DNA of 64,000 nt from Bidens hawaiensis (Eukaryota > Streptophyta > Magnoliopsida > Asterales > Asteraceae): assembly GCA_021521415.1 (NCBI GenBank), contig JAIQDT010007342.1, forward strand, positions 1 to 64,000, given 5' to 3'. Made by a program: the position numbers and the translations under genes. The notes beneath the pieces are model-generated. The model had not been told where the DNA came from. It did not search any database and was given only the letters and a program-made list of their open reading frames with translations. The first letter of the stretch is position 1; each line of letters opens with the position of its first letter. This document shows positions 1 to 9,670 of this stretch, in pieces.

Positions 1-2
1 CT

Positions 3-354
3 TCATCAAGCTTCCCACCATTCCAAAGAGAGATTCCGTCAATCCAAGAACAAGCTGATGAGATCCGTGAGCAGAATCAAGCTGCCAAGACCTACCTCTA
101 CCTTTCATCCAACATGGATTACGTTCCGTATCCAGAACCGACAAATCACTACGAGATGGTGACGTTGGGTTACTGTGACCCACCTCCGCAGTATGGATAC
201 CCGAATGTAATCCCACAATCGTATGAAGAAACATCTGGATCGTGCATTGCACGAAACCGATGATTGGAGGAAGAAGGTGGATGAGGAAGAGAAGAAAAAG
301 AAGAAAGTTGGAGAAACACTCCTTCGTAATGCAACAAGATATCGAAGGTGGTGA
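3..354 (+). pseudogene. Unidentified coding fragment at the left edge, frameshifted
   Basis: An open frame runs from the window edge (position 3) to a TGA at 261-263 and contains the stretch MDYVPYPEPTNHYEMV. A second frame, overlapping from about 235 and ending with TGA at 352-354, continues with a very lysine- and glutamate-rich stretch (EEEKKKKKVGETLL). The two probably formed one reading frame before a frameshift near 240-260. No domain is recognisable. It lies just upstream of the gag of element T, so it may belong to the long leader of that element or to another repeat. Its start lies outside the window. Confidence 0.35.
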
Positions 355-631
355 AGAAGTTTTTAAAGAACTGAAGATTATGGGATGTAATGAAAAGCTA
401 TGTGTGTAAAATAATTGTGTTGAAAATGTGTATAAATAAAGAACGTATGAAACGTTCTGATGTAATGATAGGACGAACTATATATATATCGTGGAAACAA
501 TATATATATAAATATGTGTAATATAAAATATACATATCCTTTGGTGATATGTATATATGAAATAAAACGTGTGTTTAATATAAGAAATGTTGTTAAAATT
601 TTAGACTTAAATTGAAAAAAGAAAAAAGAAA
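355..631. other. AT-rich spacer before gag of element T
   Basis: This stretch is rich in TATATA runs and has no open frame that resembles a gene. No primer-binding site or LTR end was found here, so the 5' LTR of element T must lie upstream of the window. Confidence 0.5.
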
Positions 632-1841
632 ATGTCTGAACAAAGTAACAATATTGAGAACGCTCGAAGAGAGAGAGATAAAAGATAAGGGGAAAGGCCC
701 CGAGAATGAGCGAGAGGAAGAAATTCCTGAAAAATATATGAACAAAATTCAAAAGATGATAAAAGATGCTGTTAGGGAAGAATCAGCATTTAGATCCCAA
801 TGTAGACAAACCAAACGTTCCCGATCTGTTAATCCTTCTGTTCATCCATCTCGAAAATCCGAAAGATCTCGTCCTAAACCATCCCGTGATGAAGAGAGCG
901 ATTATGGGTCTAATGCCGACGAAGGTGTTTGGCAAAAGTTTAAAAAGTTAAAAGTTAGTGGGTGTACGTTCAAAGATTTCAAATACTATGGACCGAAAGA
1001 GTTTCATGGTGACAAACGAGCCATCACAACCGTGAGGTGGCTTGAAGGATGGAGACTCTTGTTATCATAAGCAAGTGTTCTGAGGAGGAGAAGATCCAGT
1101 ACTCTGCCCTGATGTTTAAGGGAGAAGCGCACGAGTGGTGGAATGCGCTGTTGATGAGTAGAGGAAGAGACAATATATATGGTCTGAGTTGGGATGAGTT
1201 TAAAGCCATGGTGATGGCGAAGTTTTGTCCAATGCATGAAAACTGATCAGATCCAAACTAAGTTCCTTAATCATAAGGTCGTAGGGACAAATCTTCGTGA
1301 GTATAATACTAAATTCCTCGAGTATTGTCGCCTTGTTCCCCAGCTGGTTAACCCTGAGTCCGGCAAAGTAACTCGATATATATGGGGATTGCCGCGGGAA
1401 ATCCGCGACATGGTGAGGTCACACTTGCCTCAAACCGCTGACTCTGCAATGGAGTTGGCTGGTTACTTGATGGGTGGCATGGTTCGCAACAAAGAAGAGG
1501 ACAAGAAGGTGACAACAACAACAACTGCTCAAGGAAGAACTGGAGGTAGTTCTAACTTCAAAGGCAAAGGCTAAACCGAAACAACATTACGCCATGCAAG
1601 ACTTGTAGGAGGTACCACAAGGGTAGATGCAACTTTGCCCCATCTCCTAAAGTCTGTGAGTCCTGTAATCGTATGGGACATGATGCTGCTAATTGCTGGA
1701 AAAAGATGACTTGCTTTAACTGCAAGGAGATGGGCCATTTAAGTTTCGAGTGCCCAAAGAACAAGCCTGCTGCTGGTGGTGCGGGTGGAAGTGGCCAGAA
1801 CAAAAAGGGAAACGCTCGAGTCTTTGTACTCAACACAAAGA
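632..1841 (+). pseudogene. gag: gag of element T with zinc knuckles (frameshifted)
   Basis: Gag would form the nucleocapsid shell and bind element RNA in the cytoplasm. The likely start is the ATG at 632 (MSEQSNN), and the frame changes soon after. A basic, Ser/Arg/Lys-rich region is followed by a retrotransposon gag core including KGEAHEWWNAL near 1120 and IWGLPREIRDMV near 1380. Cysteine knuckles follow at about 1590-1760: CKTCRRYHKGRC, CESCNRMGHDAANC and CFNCKEMGHLSFEC. The frame shifts around 640-665, 1050-1070, 1236 and 1575, so the gene is inactive. The knuckles lead directly into protease, as in gag-pol polyproteins. Confidence 0.8.
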
Positions 1842-2261
1842 AGGCCGCTGACATGCCGGAAACCATAACCGGTACATTTTTAGTCAACGACACCTATGCT
1901 AGAGTTTTGTTTGATTCGGGTGCCAATCTAAGTTTTATAGATTATAGTTTCGGTAGTCTATTAAACGAACCTTTAACAAAATTAGATAAAACTCTAAGCG
2001 TCGAGACTGCTAGTGGTGAAATCGTTAAAATCTCCGAAGCCCTTGAAAACGAAAAAATACTTCTAGTTGGTTATGTATTGCCTATTTGTTTATTGCCTAT
2101 GAGTCTGGCTGGTTTTGATATTGTACTTGGTATGGATTGGTTATACGATTTTTCATGCTCGTATCATCAGCAATAGCAAAACCGTTGAACTTTAAGCCCC
2201 CGATAAACGAACGATTGGAACTGAAGGGGACAAAGACGTTAGTCAAGTTAGCATAATCTCT
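1842..2261 (+). pseudogene. Aspartic protease domain of element T
   Basis: Retroviral-type aspartic protease would cut the Gag-Pol polyprotein inside the particle. The catalytic triplet is in VLFDSGANLSFID near 1905-1930, and the second conserved stretch is DIVLGMDWL near 2118. The frame is open from 1673 to a TAG at 2174-2176, where a frameshift breaks the expected continuation towards RT. The segment 2177-2261 can be read in another frame. It is an ordinary chromovirus protease with an intact active-site triplet but no intact protein around it. Confidence 0.8.
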
Positions 2262-3682
2262 ATGATTTGGGCTAACAAGTGTTTGAATCAAGGATGCCTC
2301 GCATTCATGGCCTACGTTACTGAAGAATCAAAGCCAAAAGAAATTAAAGACATTCCTATCGTTTCAGAATTTTCTGACGTCTTTCCTGATGAACTTCCTG
2401 GAATCCCTCCCGATCGTGAAGTAGAGTTTAGGGTCGATCTCATTCCTGGTACTGCTCCGATCGCCAAAGCTTCATATCGCTTAGCACCAACCGAGATGAA
2501 GGAGTTAAAGAAACAACTCGACGAGTTATTGGAGAAAGGTTTCATTCAACCGAGTTCATCGCCTTAGGGAGCACCAATTCTATTCGTTAAGAAGAAGGAT
2601 GGTTCCATGCGAATGTGTATCGATTATCGTGCGTTGAACAAAGTTACAATAAAAAATCGTTATCCACTCCCTCGTATCGATGATCTTTTCGACCAACTTC
2701 AAGGTGCTAGCTACTTTTCAAAAATCGATCTTCGTTCCGGCTATCACCAACTCAAAGTTCAATCCGAAGACATTCCAAATACCGCGTTTCGAACAATGTA
2801 AGGCCATTATGAGTTCACCGTTATGCCATTTGGACTTGCTAATGCGCCGGCTGCGTTCATGGACATGATGAACCGTATTTGTAAGCCTTACTTGGATAAA
2901 TTTGTTATCGTATTCATCGACGACATACTTATTTACTCTAAGTTAAAGGCCGATCATGAAATTCATCTTCGAATGTTGCTTGAAATTCTTAGAACCGAGA
3001 AGTTGTACGCCAAGTTCTCGAAATGCGAGTTCTGGTTGCACGAAGTGCAATTTCTTGGTCATATTATTAACGTCAATGGTATTCAAGTGGACCCCGCTAA
3101 GATTGAAGCTATATCTAAGTGGGAGGTCCCTAAGTCGCCAACCGAGATTCGAAGTTTCTTAGGTTTGGCCGGCTACTATCGTAGGTTCATCAAGAACTTT
3201 TCTCGTATCGACGTTCCCCTAACTTCCTTAACTCGAAAGAACATCAAGTATGAATGGGGAACGAAGCAACAAGAGGCGTTTGATATACTTAAACAAAAGC
3301 TCTCCAAGCACCTATCTTGGCTTTGCCATAAGGTACTGAGGATTTTGTAGTCTTTAGTGATGCATCTCACTCGGGTTTGGGATGTGTACTAATGCAACGC
3401 AAGAAAGTAATCGCTTACGCCTCTCGTCAACTCAAAGTACACAAGAAGAACTACACGACTCACGATCTAGAGTTAGGCGCTATAATCTTTGCACTTAAGA
3501 TATGGAGGCACTATCTCTATGGAGTAAGATTCACCGTGTACACTGATCATAAGATCTTGAAACATATCTTTGATCAAAAAGAGTTGAACATGCGCCAACG
3601 ACGATGGATGGAATGCTCAACGACTACGACTGTGAAATCGTTTATCATGAAGTTAAGGCCAACGTTGTGGCTGATGCCTTAA
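2262..3682 (+). pseudogene. Reverse transcriptase and RNase H of element T (broken)
   Basis: RT copies element RNA into DNA, and RNase H removes the RNA strand. Motifs in order are EFSDVFPDELPG near 2370, [11 protein letters not shown] near 2610, [12 protein letters not shown] near 2720, [12 protein letters not shown] at 2823, and the catalytic [10 protein letters not shown] near 2912. RNase H contains [12 protein letters not shown] near 3356, YTDHK near 3538 and the tail DALSRKEH. The frame is interrupted by a TAG at about 2565, a TAA at about 2799 and a frameshift near 3350-3376, with another near 3604. The order is normal for gypsy elements and the copy is dead. Confidence 0.85.
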
Positions 3683-5170
3683 GTCGCAAGGAACATGAGA
3701 AACTCAAAAGAGTCCGAGCGTTGCGTCTAGAACTTCAAATTGATCTCATTGAACAAATCAAGTCCGCTCAAGCTCAAGCAATTAAGGAAAACCAAATTGC
3801 CGATGAAAAACGCAACGGCACCATTGACTCGTTAGTCAAAGGTAACGATAGTATACTTAGACTCGGCAATAGGATTTGGGTACCAATAGTTGGAGGATTG
3901 CGTGATAAAATCTTGAAAGAAGCTCACAAGTCGAAGTATATGATGCATCCCGGAAGTGATAAAATGTACCATAATATCAAGGAGAATTATTGGTGGAATG
4001 GAATGAAAAGAGATGTCGCTTCGCATATTGCGAAATGTTTGACGTGTTTGAAGGTCAAGACTGAACACCAAAAGCCTTCAGGATTACTTCAGCAACCCGA
4101 ACTTCCCGTTTGGAAGTGGGAGTTAATTACTATGGACTTCATTACCAAACTCCCGAAGACGACTCGACAACACAATGCTATTTGGGTGATTGTGGATCGA
4201 TTGACGAAATCCGCACACTTTATACCCATCAATGAGTCGTATATGGATAGACTAGCGCGTATCTATGTAAACACCATTGTCGCTTTGCATGGAGTACCGC
4301 TGTCTATAATATATGATCGAGACAGTCGTTTTATGTCTCATTTCTGGAAAAGCTTCCAACAAGCTCTTGGTACGAAACTTAACCTTAGCACCGCCTATCA
4401 TCCACAAACCGATGGGCAAAGCGAAAGGACAATCCAAACGTTGGAAGATATGCTCCGCGCATGTGTGATAGACTTAGGTGGAAGTTGGGATGATCATTTA
4501 CCCCTAATGGAATTTTCGTATAATAATAGCTATCACGCAAGTATTCAAACCGCACCATTCGAGGCGTTATATGGTCAAAAATGTAGAACGCCTGTGTGTT
4601 GGTCTGAAACCGGAGACAATCAATTATCTGGACCCGAGATAGTCCAAGAAACTACCGAAAAAGTACTCCAAATCCGTGAACGACTTAAGACGGCACGTGA
4701 TCGCCAAAAGAGTTACGCTGATGTCCGTCGTAAGCCGTTAGAATTTAATGTCGGCGACAAAGTGTTATTGAAAGTTTCGCCTTGGAAGGGCGTTGTTCGC
4801 TTCGGTAAGAAAGGAAAATTGAGTCCTCGATTCGTTGGACCTTTAGAAGTACTTGAACGAATCGGCACTGTTGCATACCGATTGCGACTGCCCGAGGAAA
4901 TGCAAGGGATACATGATGTATTCCATGTTTCGAATCTGCGTAAGTGTTTGACCGATGAATCTTTGGCTATGCCATTAAAAGACGTAGAAATAAACGAAAA
5001 TTTAAAATTCGTAGAACGTCCAATTAAAATTGAATATTCGAAAACAAATAAATTGAAAAGAAAAACTTTGAAAATTGTGAACGTTAAATGGGACTCGCAT
5101 AAAGAGCCCTAATATACTTGGGAACTCGAATCGGAAATGAGAAAGAAATACCCCCAACTATTCTTGTAAA
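3604..5170 (+). pseudogene. Integrase with chromodomain-like tail of element T
   Basis: Integrase would insert the element DNA into the genome. This is the longest open frame of the element (502 codons). The zinc-binding HHCC region runs through [17 protein letters not shown] and CLTCLKVK near 3950-4060. The catalytic residues are D in TMDFITKLP (residue about 178), D in YDRDSRF (about 239) and E in DGQSERTIQ (about 273). The GPY-like C-terminus contains [18 protein letters not shown] near 4830. The tail after FVERPIKI resembles a chromodomain and ends in WELESEMRKKYPQLF. A TAA at 5110-5112 cuts this tail just before that motif, so the last 18 or so codons are outside the frame. Confidence 0.88.
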
Positions 5171-5196
5171 GCAATCTCGATGACGAGATTTGTTTC

Positions 5197-5209
5197 AAGG
5201 TGGGGAGGA
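5197..5209 (+). other. Polypurine tract of element T
   Basis: The purine-rich run AAGGTGGGGAGGA lies immediately before the TGTAACACC that opens the 3' LTR. In LTR elements this position holds the primer for plus-strand DNA synthesis. Confidence 0.75.
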
Positions 5210-5323
5210 TGTAACACCGTGAAAATTTCGAGTTCAAAGTATCAACTATCCAAAGTCTAGGGACTAAAATTGCCAAAAATCCAAACTTGAGGGTTAAAAA
5301 TGAAAAATCTAATTTCTTGTCCT

Positions 5324-5611
5324 ATCGCGCTACGCGATGGACAAAAGGAGAAGCCAATTGCGTACCGCGATGGAGCCTCTGACAATTTGTGACACGGGTG
5401 CCACGTGGAATACGGTGGCACCATGTGCTGCCACGTGTCACCACGTGGCAACACTGCCGCCACGTGTCGCCACGTGGAGCGGCGACTGCCACGTGTCAAC
5501 ACGTCGCAGGTCTATATGGGTGACTCGACAGACCTATATCGCGGTACGCGATAGGTCTGTCCAGGGACCCATCGCGTACCGCGATGGGGTCCAAAATATT
5601 GCCTATAAATA
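5324..5611 (+). promoter_or_regulatory. LTR promoter of element T: palindromes, six G-boxes and TATA box
   Basis: Six exact CACGTG hexamers start at 5402, 5432, 5442, 5461, 5471 and 5490. CACGTG is the plant G-box/ABRE core bound by bZIP and bHLH factors. The cluster is flanked by palindromes built on ATCGCG/CGCGAT at 5324-5338, 5529-5560 and 5568-5588, with a partial copy at 5359-5372. A TATA box (TATAAATA) follows at 5604-5611. Order and spacing fit an LTR U3 promoter with an upstream activator array. Factor binding is inferred from the motif only. Confidence 0.65.
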
Positions 5612-6590
5612 ACGGCCAAGGGATCTCACTTCAGGCATCCCAAACACAGCTCTCACATCTCTCTAACATCTCTCTAGAATACCTCGAAATTCGTGCCTCG
5701 TTTCCTCGATAAGCGTGCCTCGAATCTGTCGTTTGTGTATCAACGTTTCCTTAGAAGTTGTGTCACCCTCCACCCTCATTCATCAAGAAGGCGTAGTTGT
5801 AATGGCAAAGAATCCCGAAAGACGTGTCGACGAGTGTTGAAGTTGGCATATCAAAGTTGAACGAGAAAAGTAAAGCGGCGTCGAAGTGCTGCTCATTTCT
5901 CTAGGATTTCGGTACGCCACTAAGGTTAGGCGTAACATCGAATTCATTATAATTAAATATTATATTCAAGGCTTAAGACTTAAGTAGAGGATATACTCGA
6001 TACCTCGATAAAAAAAAGAAAAGAAAACATAACAAAGAAACGAATGAAAGTTTGATTATTGAATATTGTGAATTCATATATATGTGTGTAAGTATATATG
6101 ATTATATGTTCTTTGTTATGAAGTATTATTTAATGAATAAAGAGTATTCTTAAATAATAAAATAAAATATTACGTTTCTTGGAGAAGAAGAAACGTCGGG
6201 TTTTCATATAAACTAAAGGTTTATAATTTACTTTTAAACAAGAGGTTTTCAAGTAAATAAGAATTGAACTAAAGGTTCAATCGAGGATTGAGATATAAGA
6301 CTAAAGGTCTTAAGCGGGATCGTGTATCCGACTAAAAATATTTATACTCGTAACTATAGGTTCGAGGTAAAGAAAGGGAAAGACCCTTGGACGGTGAGTG
6401 AAGCCGATCCTAAAGAGACAAGGTGAATACGCCCCCAAACTTTTAAACTTGTTTTCAAAATGAGTCAACTTGTTATATGAAATTGTTTACAAGGAACTAT
6501 GTGTTCCTAAAACCGTTATAACTATGGGTATGAACCTAGCCATCAGGCTGTGGTATACATATGTCTGGATCCTTACATAGGAGGTACTAT

Positions 6591-7543
6591 TGTTGGGTTT
6601 CTATGGATATTTTAGACTTAGTTAATCATTTAACTAGTCATTAAAAGGCGGAAGCGTGATTATCTATAAACTTTATGTACATATATCCATATATATATTA
6701 CAAGTTCATATGTGTGTTAATCTATGAATAACTCTTTATTCTTGTTTCAAGATTACCATTAATCTTAAGATTAGAAACCCGAGACAAAGGATCAAATAAT
6801 ACGGAAAAACTAAACTATCAAAGCTTGTAAAACTTACATTCTTAACTCCTTAAGAGATGTAGTTGATGGTTGAAGAAGATGATGATGTTGATGCTAGACT
6901 TTCAAAAGGGAAAATCCTCAAACGGAAGATACCCCGAGCCTCCAACACACACCGAGCTATGTTAGGAAGCTTGAACACGAGAAACCGAGACTCGAACCTC
7001 TTTTGTTTCTTGACTTTGGCCGAACCAAAAGCTAGAGGGAAAGAGAGAGTTGTGGTTACTTATTATATCTTGAAAGTATGTTGATCTTTATGTAAATGAG
7101 ATCATATCTCATTCATATCTTAAGTTAGGTTTTTGGTCAAGTAAAAGTTACTCAACCTCCATCAAGTCCTTACCAACTTTGACCAAGTGTATGGGGTGTA
7201 AGGCATACATGTCTAAATAATATATATTTTATACCTCATAAAATATATAAACATCCCATCTTTTATAAACCATTTTATAAAAGAACACATGTTTAAATAA
7301 TCATTCCAATAATAATTATTTGAATAAATAAATTAACCAATTAATTTATTTAACACTTTCAAGTAATTATTCAGAAACCCGATTTCTGAATGTGTTGTGT
7401 TCTGTATTTGTTTTATAGATCATATCTCAACAAATACATAATTGGTGTGTGTCTAACTCGTTATTGGGTATGACCCGACTTGGATCAAACACGGCTAGCC
7501 ACATTAACCTAATTATGTGTCTCGGGCATACGATATTCCAACA
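6591..7543 (-). repeat. 3' LTR of copia element K
   Basis: The 953-bp repeat is bounded by TGTTGG and CCAACA and matches 14070-15022 apart from about four substitutions. The small open frame at 6863-7084 occurs in both LTR copies and has no coding features, so I do not treat it as a gene. Confidence 0.95.
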
Positions 7544-8323
7544 ATCTCCCACTTGCACGTGACTCATAGGAAGTTAATGCTAATGGTGAATACCGCCTAA
7601 CAACAGGTCACCATCCCTAGTGTGTTTGACTAAGTGCCATTCAATAACATCATCCCCTTCAAGTCCATACTTGATATGATATAGGTAAGTCTTATCACTA
7701 CATCCCTTTGTTACTAGATGTCCTGTCAAATCGAAGAGACACAGAGTGATCATTCTCTCAATGATTTAACTTAACAGGCCTTAGACATCTAAACTCTCAA
7801 CACATAAGAGGAACAAATCCCATCTTGACTGCATACACCCTTGTTGACATCTCGTATGATATCTGAGCTCTTTCTTACACGTTATCGTGTTACCGAAATA
7901 ACAAAGAAGAGAGTCAAGTTATCAGACTTGATGAAAGACCAGATCCAATATGCATCTTAGGTCAAAGGACACAATGATACTCGCCTTTACTCAAGGATTA
8001 CTTATGATCAGTTACACTAACTCCATGCAGTGATCCTTGAGAGCGGGTCAGTCCAATATTTGTATCCCACAAATATCTATGAACTTTGGTGGCAAACCTA
8101 TGCCCTATATTCATCACATGAATATCAACCAATCCGGGTTCATAATAGTCTTACCTTCATACTTGTTCCCACAAGTATGATCGACTACGGACGTTTAGAA
8201 CAACATAAGTCATTCATGGATTAAACATGCAAATATAGAACATAACTCATTGAATAATTAAAACATAATTAATTTTCATGAGATACCCATTACATTCGTT
8301 CTTATACAAACATTAAACACAGA
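7544..8323 (-). other. 3' untranslated segment and purine tract of element K
   Basis: On the minus strand this is the 780 bp between the pol stop and the 3' LTR. The purine-rich AAGTGGGAGAT lies directly against the LTR (7544-7554 on the plus strand, reversed) and is the likely polypurine tract. The rest has no open frame with recognisable features. Confidence 0.7.
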
Positions 8324-9670
8324 TTAAATCCACTCACTAGAATACCGAAGTCCTAATGCACAAACATGACCCTCATGCTTTGGCCTATCAAGGAGCTTCG
8401 TGAGTGGGTCCGCAATATTTTGATCGGTATGAACTTTATGAATACATATCTTTCCCTTTTCAACTTCATCCCTTATGTAGTTGAATCTGCGCTCAATGTG
8501 CCTCGTTTTCTGATGAGCACGAGGCTCCTTGATCTGTGCAATAGCACCCTCATTGTCACAGAATATCTCTAGGGGCTCCTGAATGGTAGAGATAATCCCT
8601 AGATCCATGATGAACTTTTTCATCCATGCAGCCTCTTGGGCTGCCATTGAAGCGGCGATGTACTCAGATTCTGTAGTGGATAACGCGACAACATCCTGCT
8701 TCGAACTCTTCCAAGAGACAGCGCCTCCATTCAAAATGAAGACATATCCCGACTGTGACCGAGAATCATCTCGGTCATTTTGGAAACTCGCATCCACGTA
8801 ACCCTTTACGACGAGTTCCTCCTCACCAGACCCATATATTAAAAACATATCCTTAGTCCTTCTAAGGTATTTTAATATATTCTTGACAGCCATCCAATGA
8901 CTGTCACCTGGGTTGTGCTGGTATCTACTCGTTATGCTTAAAGCATACGAGACGTCCGGTCTAGTGCACATCATTGCATACATAATAGATCCTATTGCCG
9001 AAGCATAAGGAACATGCTTCATCCTATCCTGCTCTTCCTTAGAGCTAGGACTTTTGGATGAGCTTAACACGGTTCCTCTAGGAATAGGTACCAAACCTTT
9101 CTTAGAGTTTTCCATCCTGAACCTTTTCAGGATTTTATCAATGTATGCACTTTGATTGAGTCCGATCAATTTCCTTTGTCTATCCCTATAGACCTTTATT
9201 CCCAAGATATATGTCGCTTCTCCAAGATCCTTAATTGAGAAACGACTACTTAACCACGCTTTAACGCTTTCCATACTTGGTATATCATTTCCAAATAAAA
9301 GTATATCATCGACATACAAAATAAGGAACATGACTATACTCCCACTAGCCCATTTATACACACACGCCTCATCACCGTTTTGGACGAAACCAAACGCTTT
9401 GATTTCTTCATTAAAACGATGATTCCACATCCGTGATGCTTGTTTCAACCCGTAGATTGATTTCCTTAACTTACATACTTTGTCAGGATTAGATGGATCG
9501 ACAAAACCATCAGGCTGAACCATATGGACATCTTCCTCAAGATATCCATTAAGAAAAGCGGGTCTTGACATCCATCTGCCATATCTCATAATCAAAATGA
9601 GCTGCAATGGCAAATAATATCCTGATCGACTTAAGCATCGCGACCGGCGAGAAGGTTTCATCATAATCAA
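8324..9670 (-). CDS. pol: Copia pol, C-terminal part: RT palm and RNase H
   Basis: This frame of 448 codons continues the polyprotein of 9549-12365 after a one-base frameshift. The homologous part begins at AFLNGYLEEDVHM near residue 37. RT contains KSIYGLKQASRMWNHRF and the catalytic YVDDILLFGND near residues 117-127. RNase H contains VKGYVDASFQND near 287, STTESEYIAASMAAQEA near 330 and IFCDNEGAIA near 360. It ends with TRHIERRFNYIRDEV and ADPLTKLL, the usual copia C-terminus. All expected catalytic residues are present. It would be made only if ribosomes shifted frame near 9560 or if the extra base is a sequencing error. Confidence 0.9.
   Translation of the reverse strand: MIMMKPSRRSRCLSRSGYYLPLQLILIMRYGRWMSRPAFLNGYLEEDVHMVQPDGFVDPSNPDKVCKLRKSIYGLKQASRMWNHRFNEEIKAFGFVQNGDEACVYKWASGSIVMFLILYVDDILLFGNDIPSMESVKAWLSSRFSIKDLGEATYILGIKVYRDRQRKLIGLNQSAYIDKILKRFRMENSKKGLVPIPRGTVLSSSKSPSSKEEQDRMKHVPYASAIGSIMYAMMCTRPDVSYALSITSRYQHNPGDSHWMAVKNILKYLRRTKDMFLIYGSGEEELVVKGYVDASFQNDRDDSRSQSGYVFILNGGAVSWKSSKQDVVALSTTESEYIAASMAAQEAAWMKKFIMDLGIISTIQEPLEIFCDNEGAIAQIKEPRAHQKTRHIERRFNYIRDEVEKGKICIHKVHTDQNIADPLTKLLDRPKHEGHVCALGLRYSSEWI

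Noticed and set aside
378..752. 124-codon minus-strand frame rich in Phe, Tyr and Ile
   Set aside because: It is an AT-rich non-coding translation lying opposite the start of gag.
6863..7084. 73-codon open frame, identical at 14342-14563
   Set aside because: It lies in both LTRs of copia element K; the duplication reflects the LTRs and there is no coding signature.
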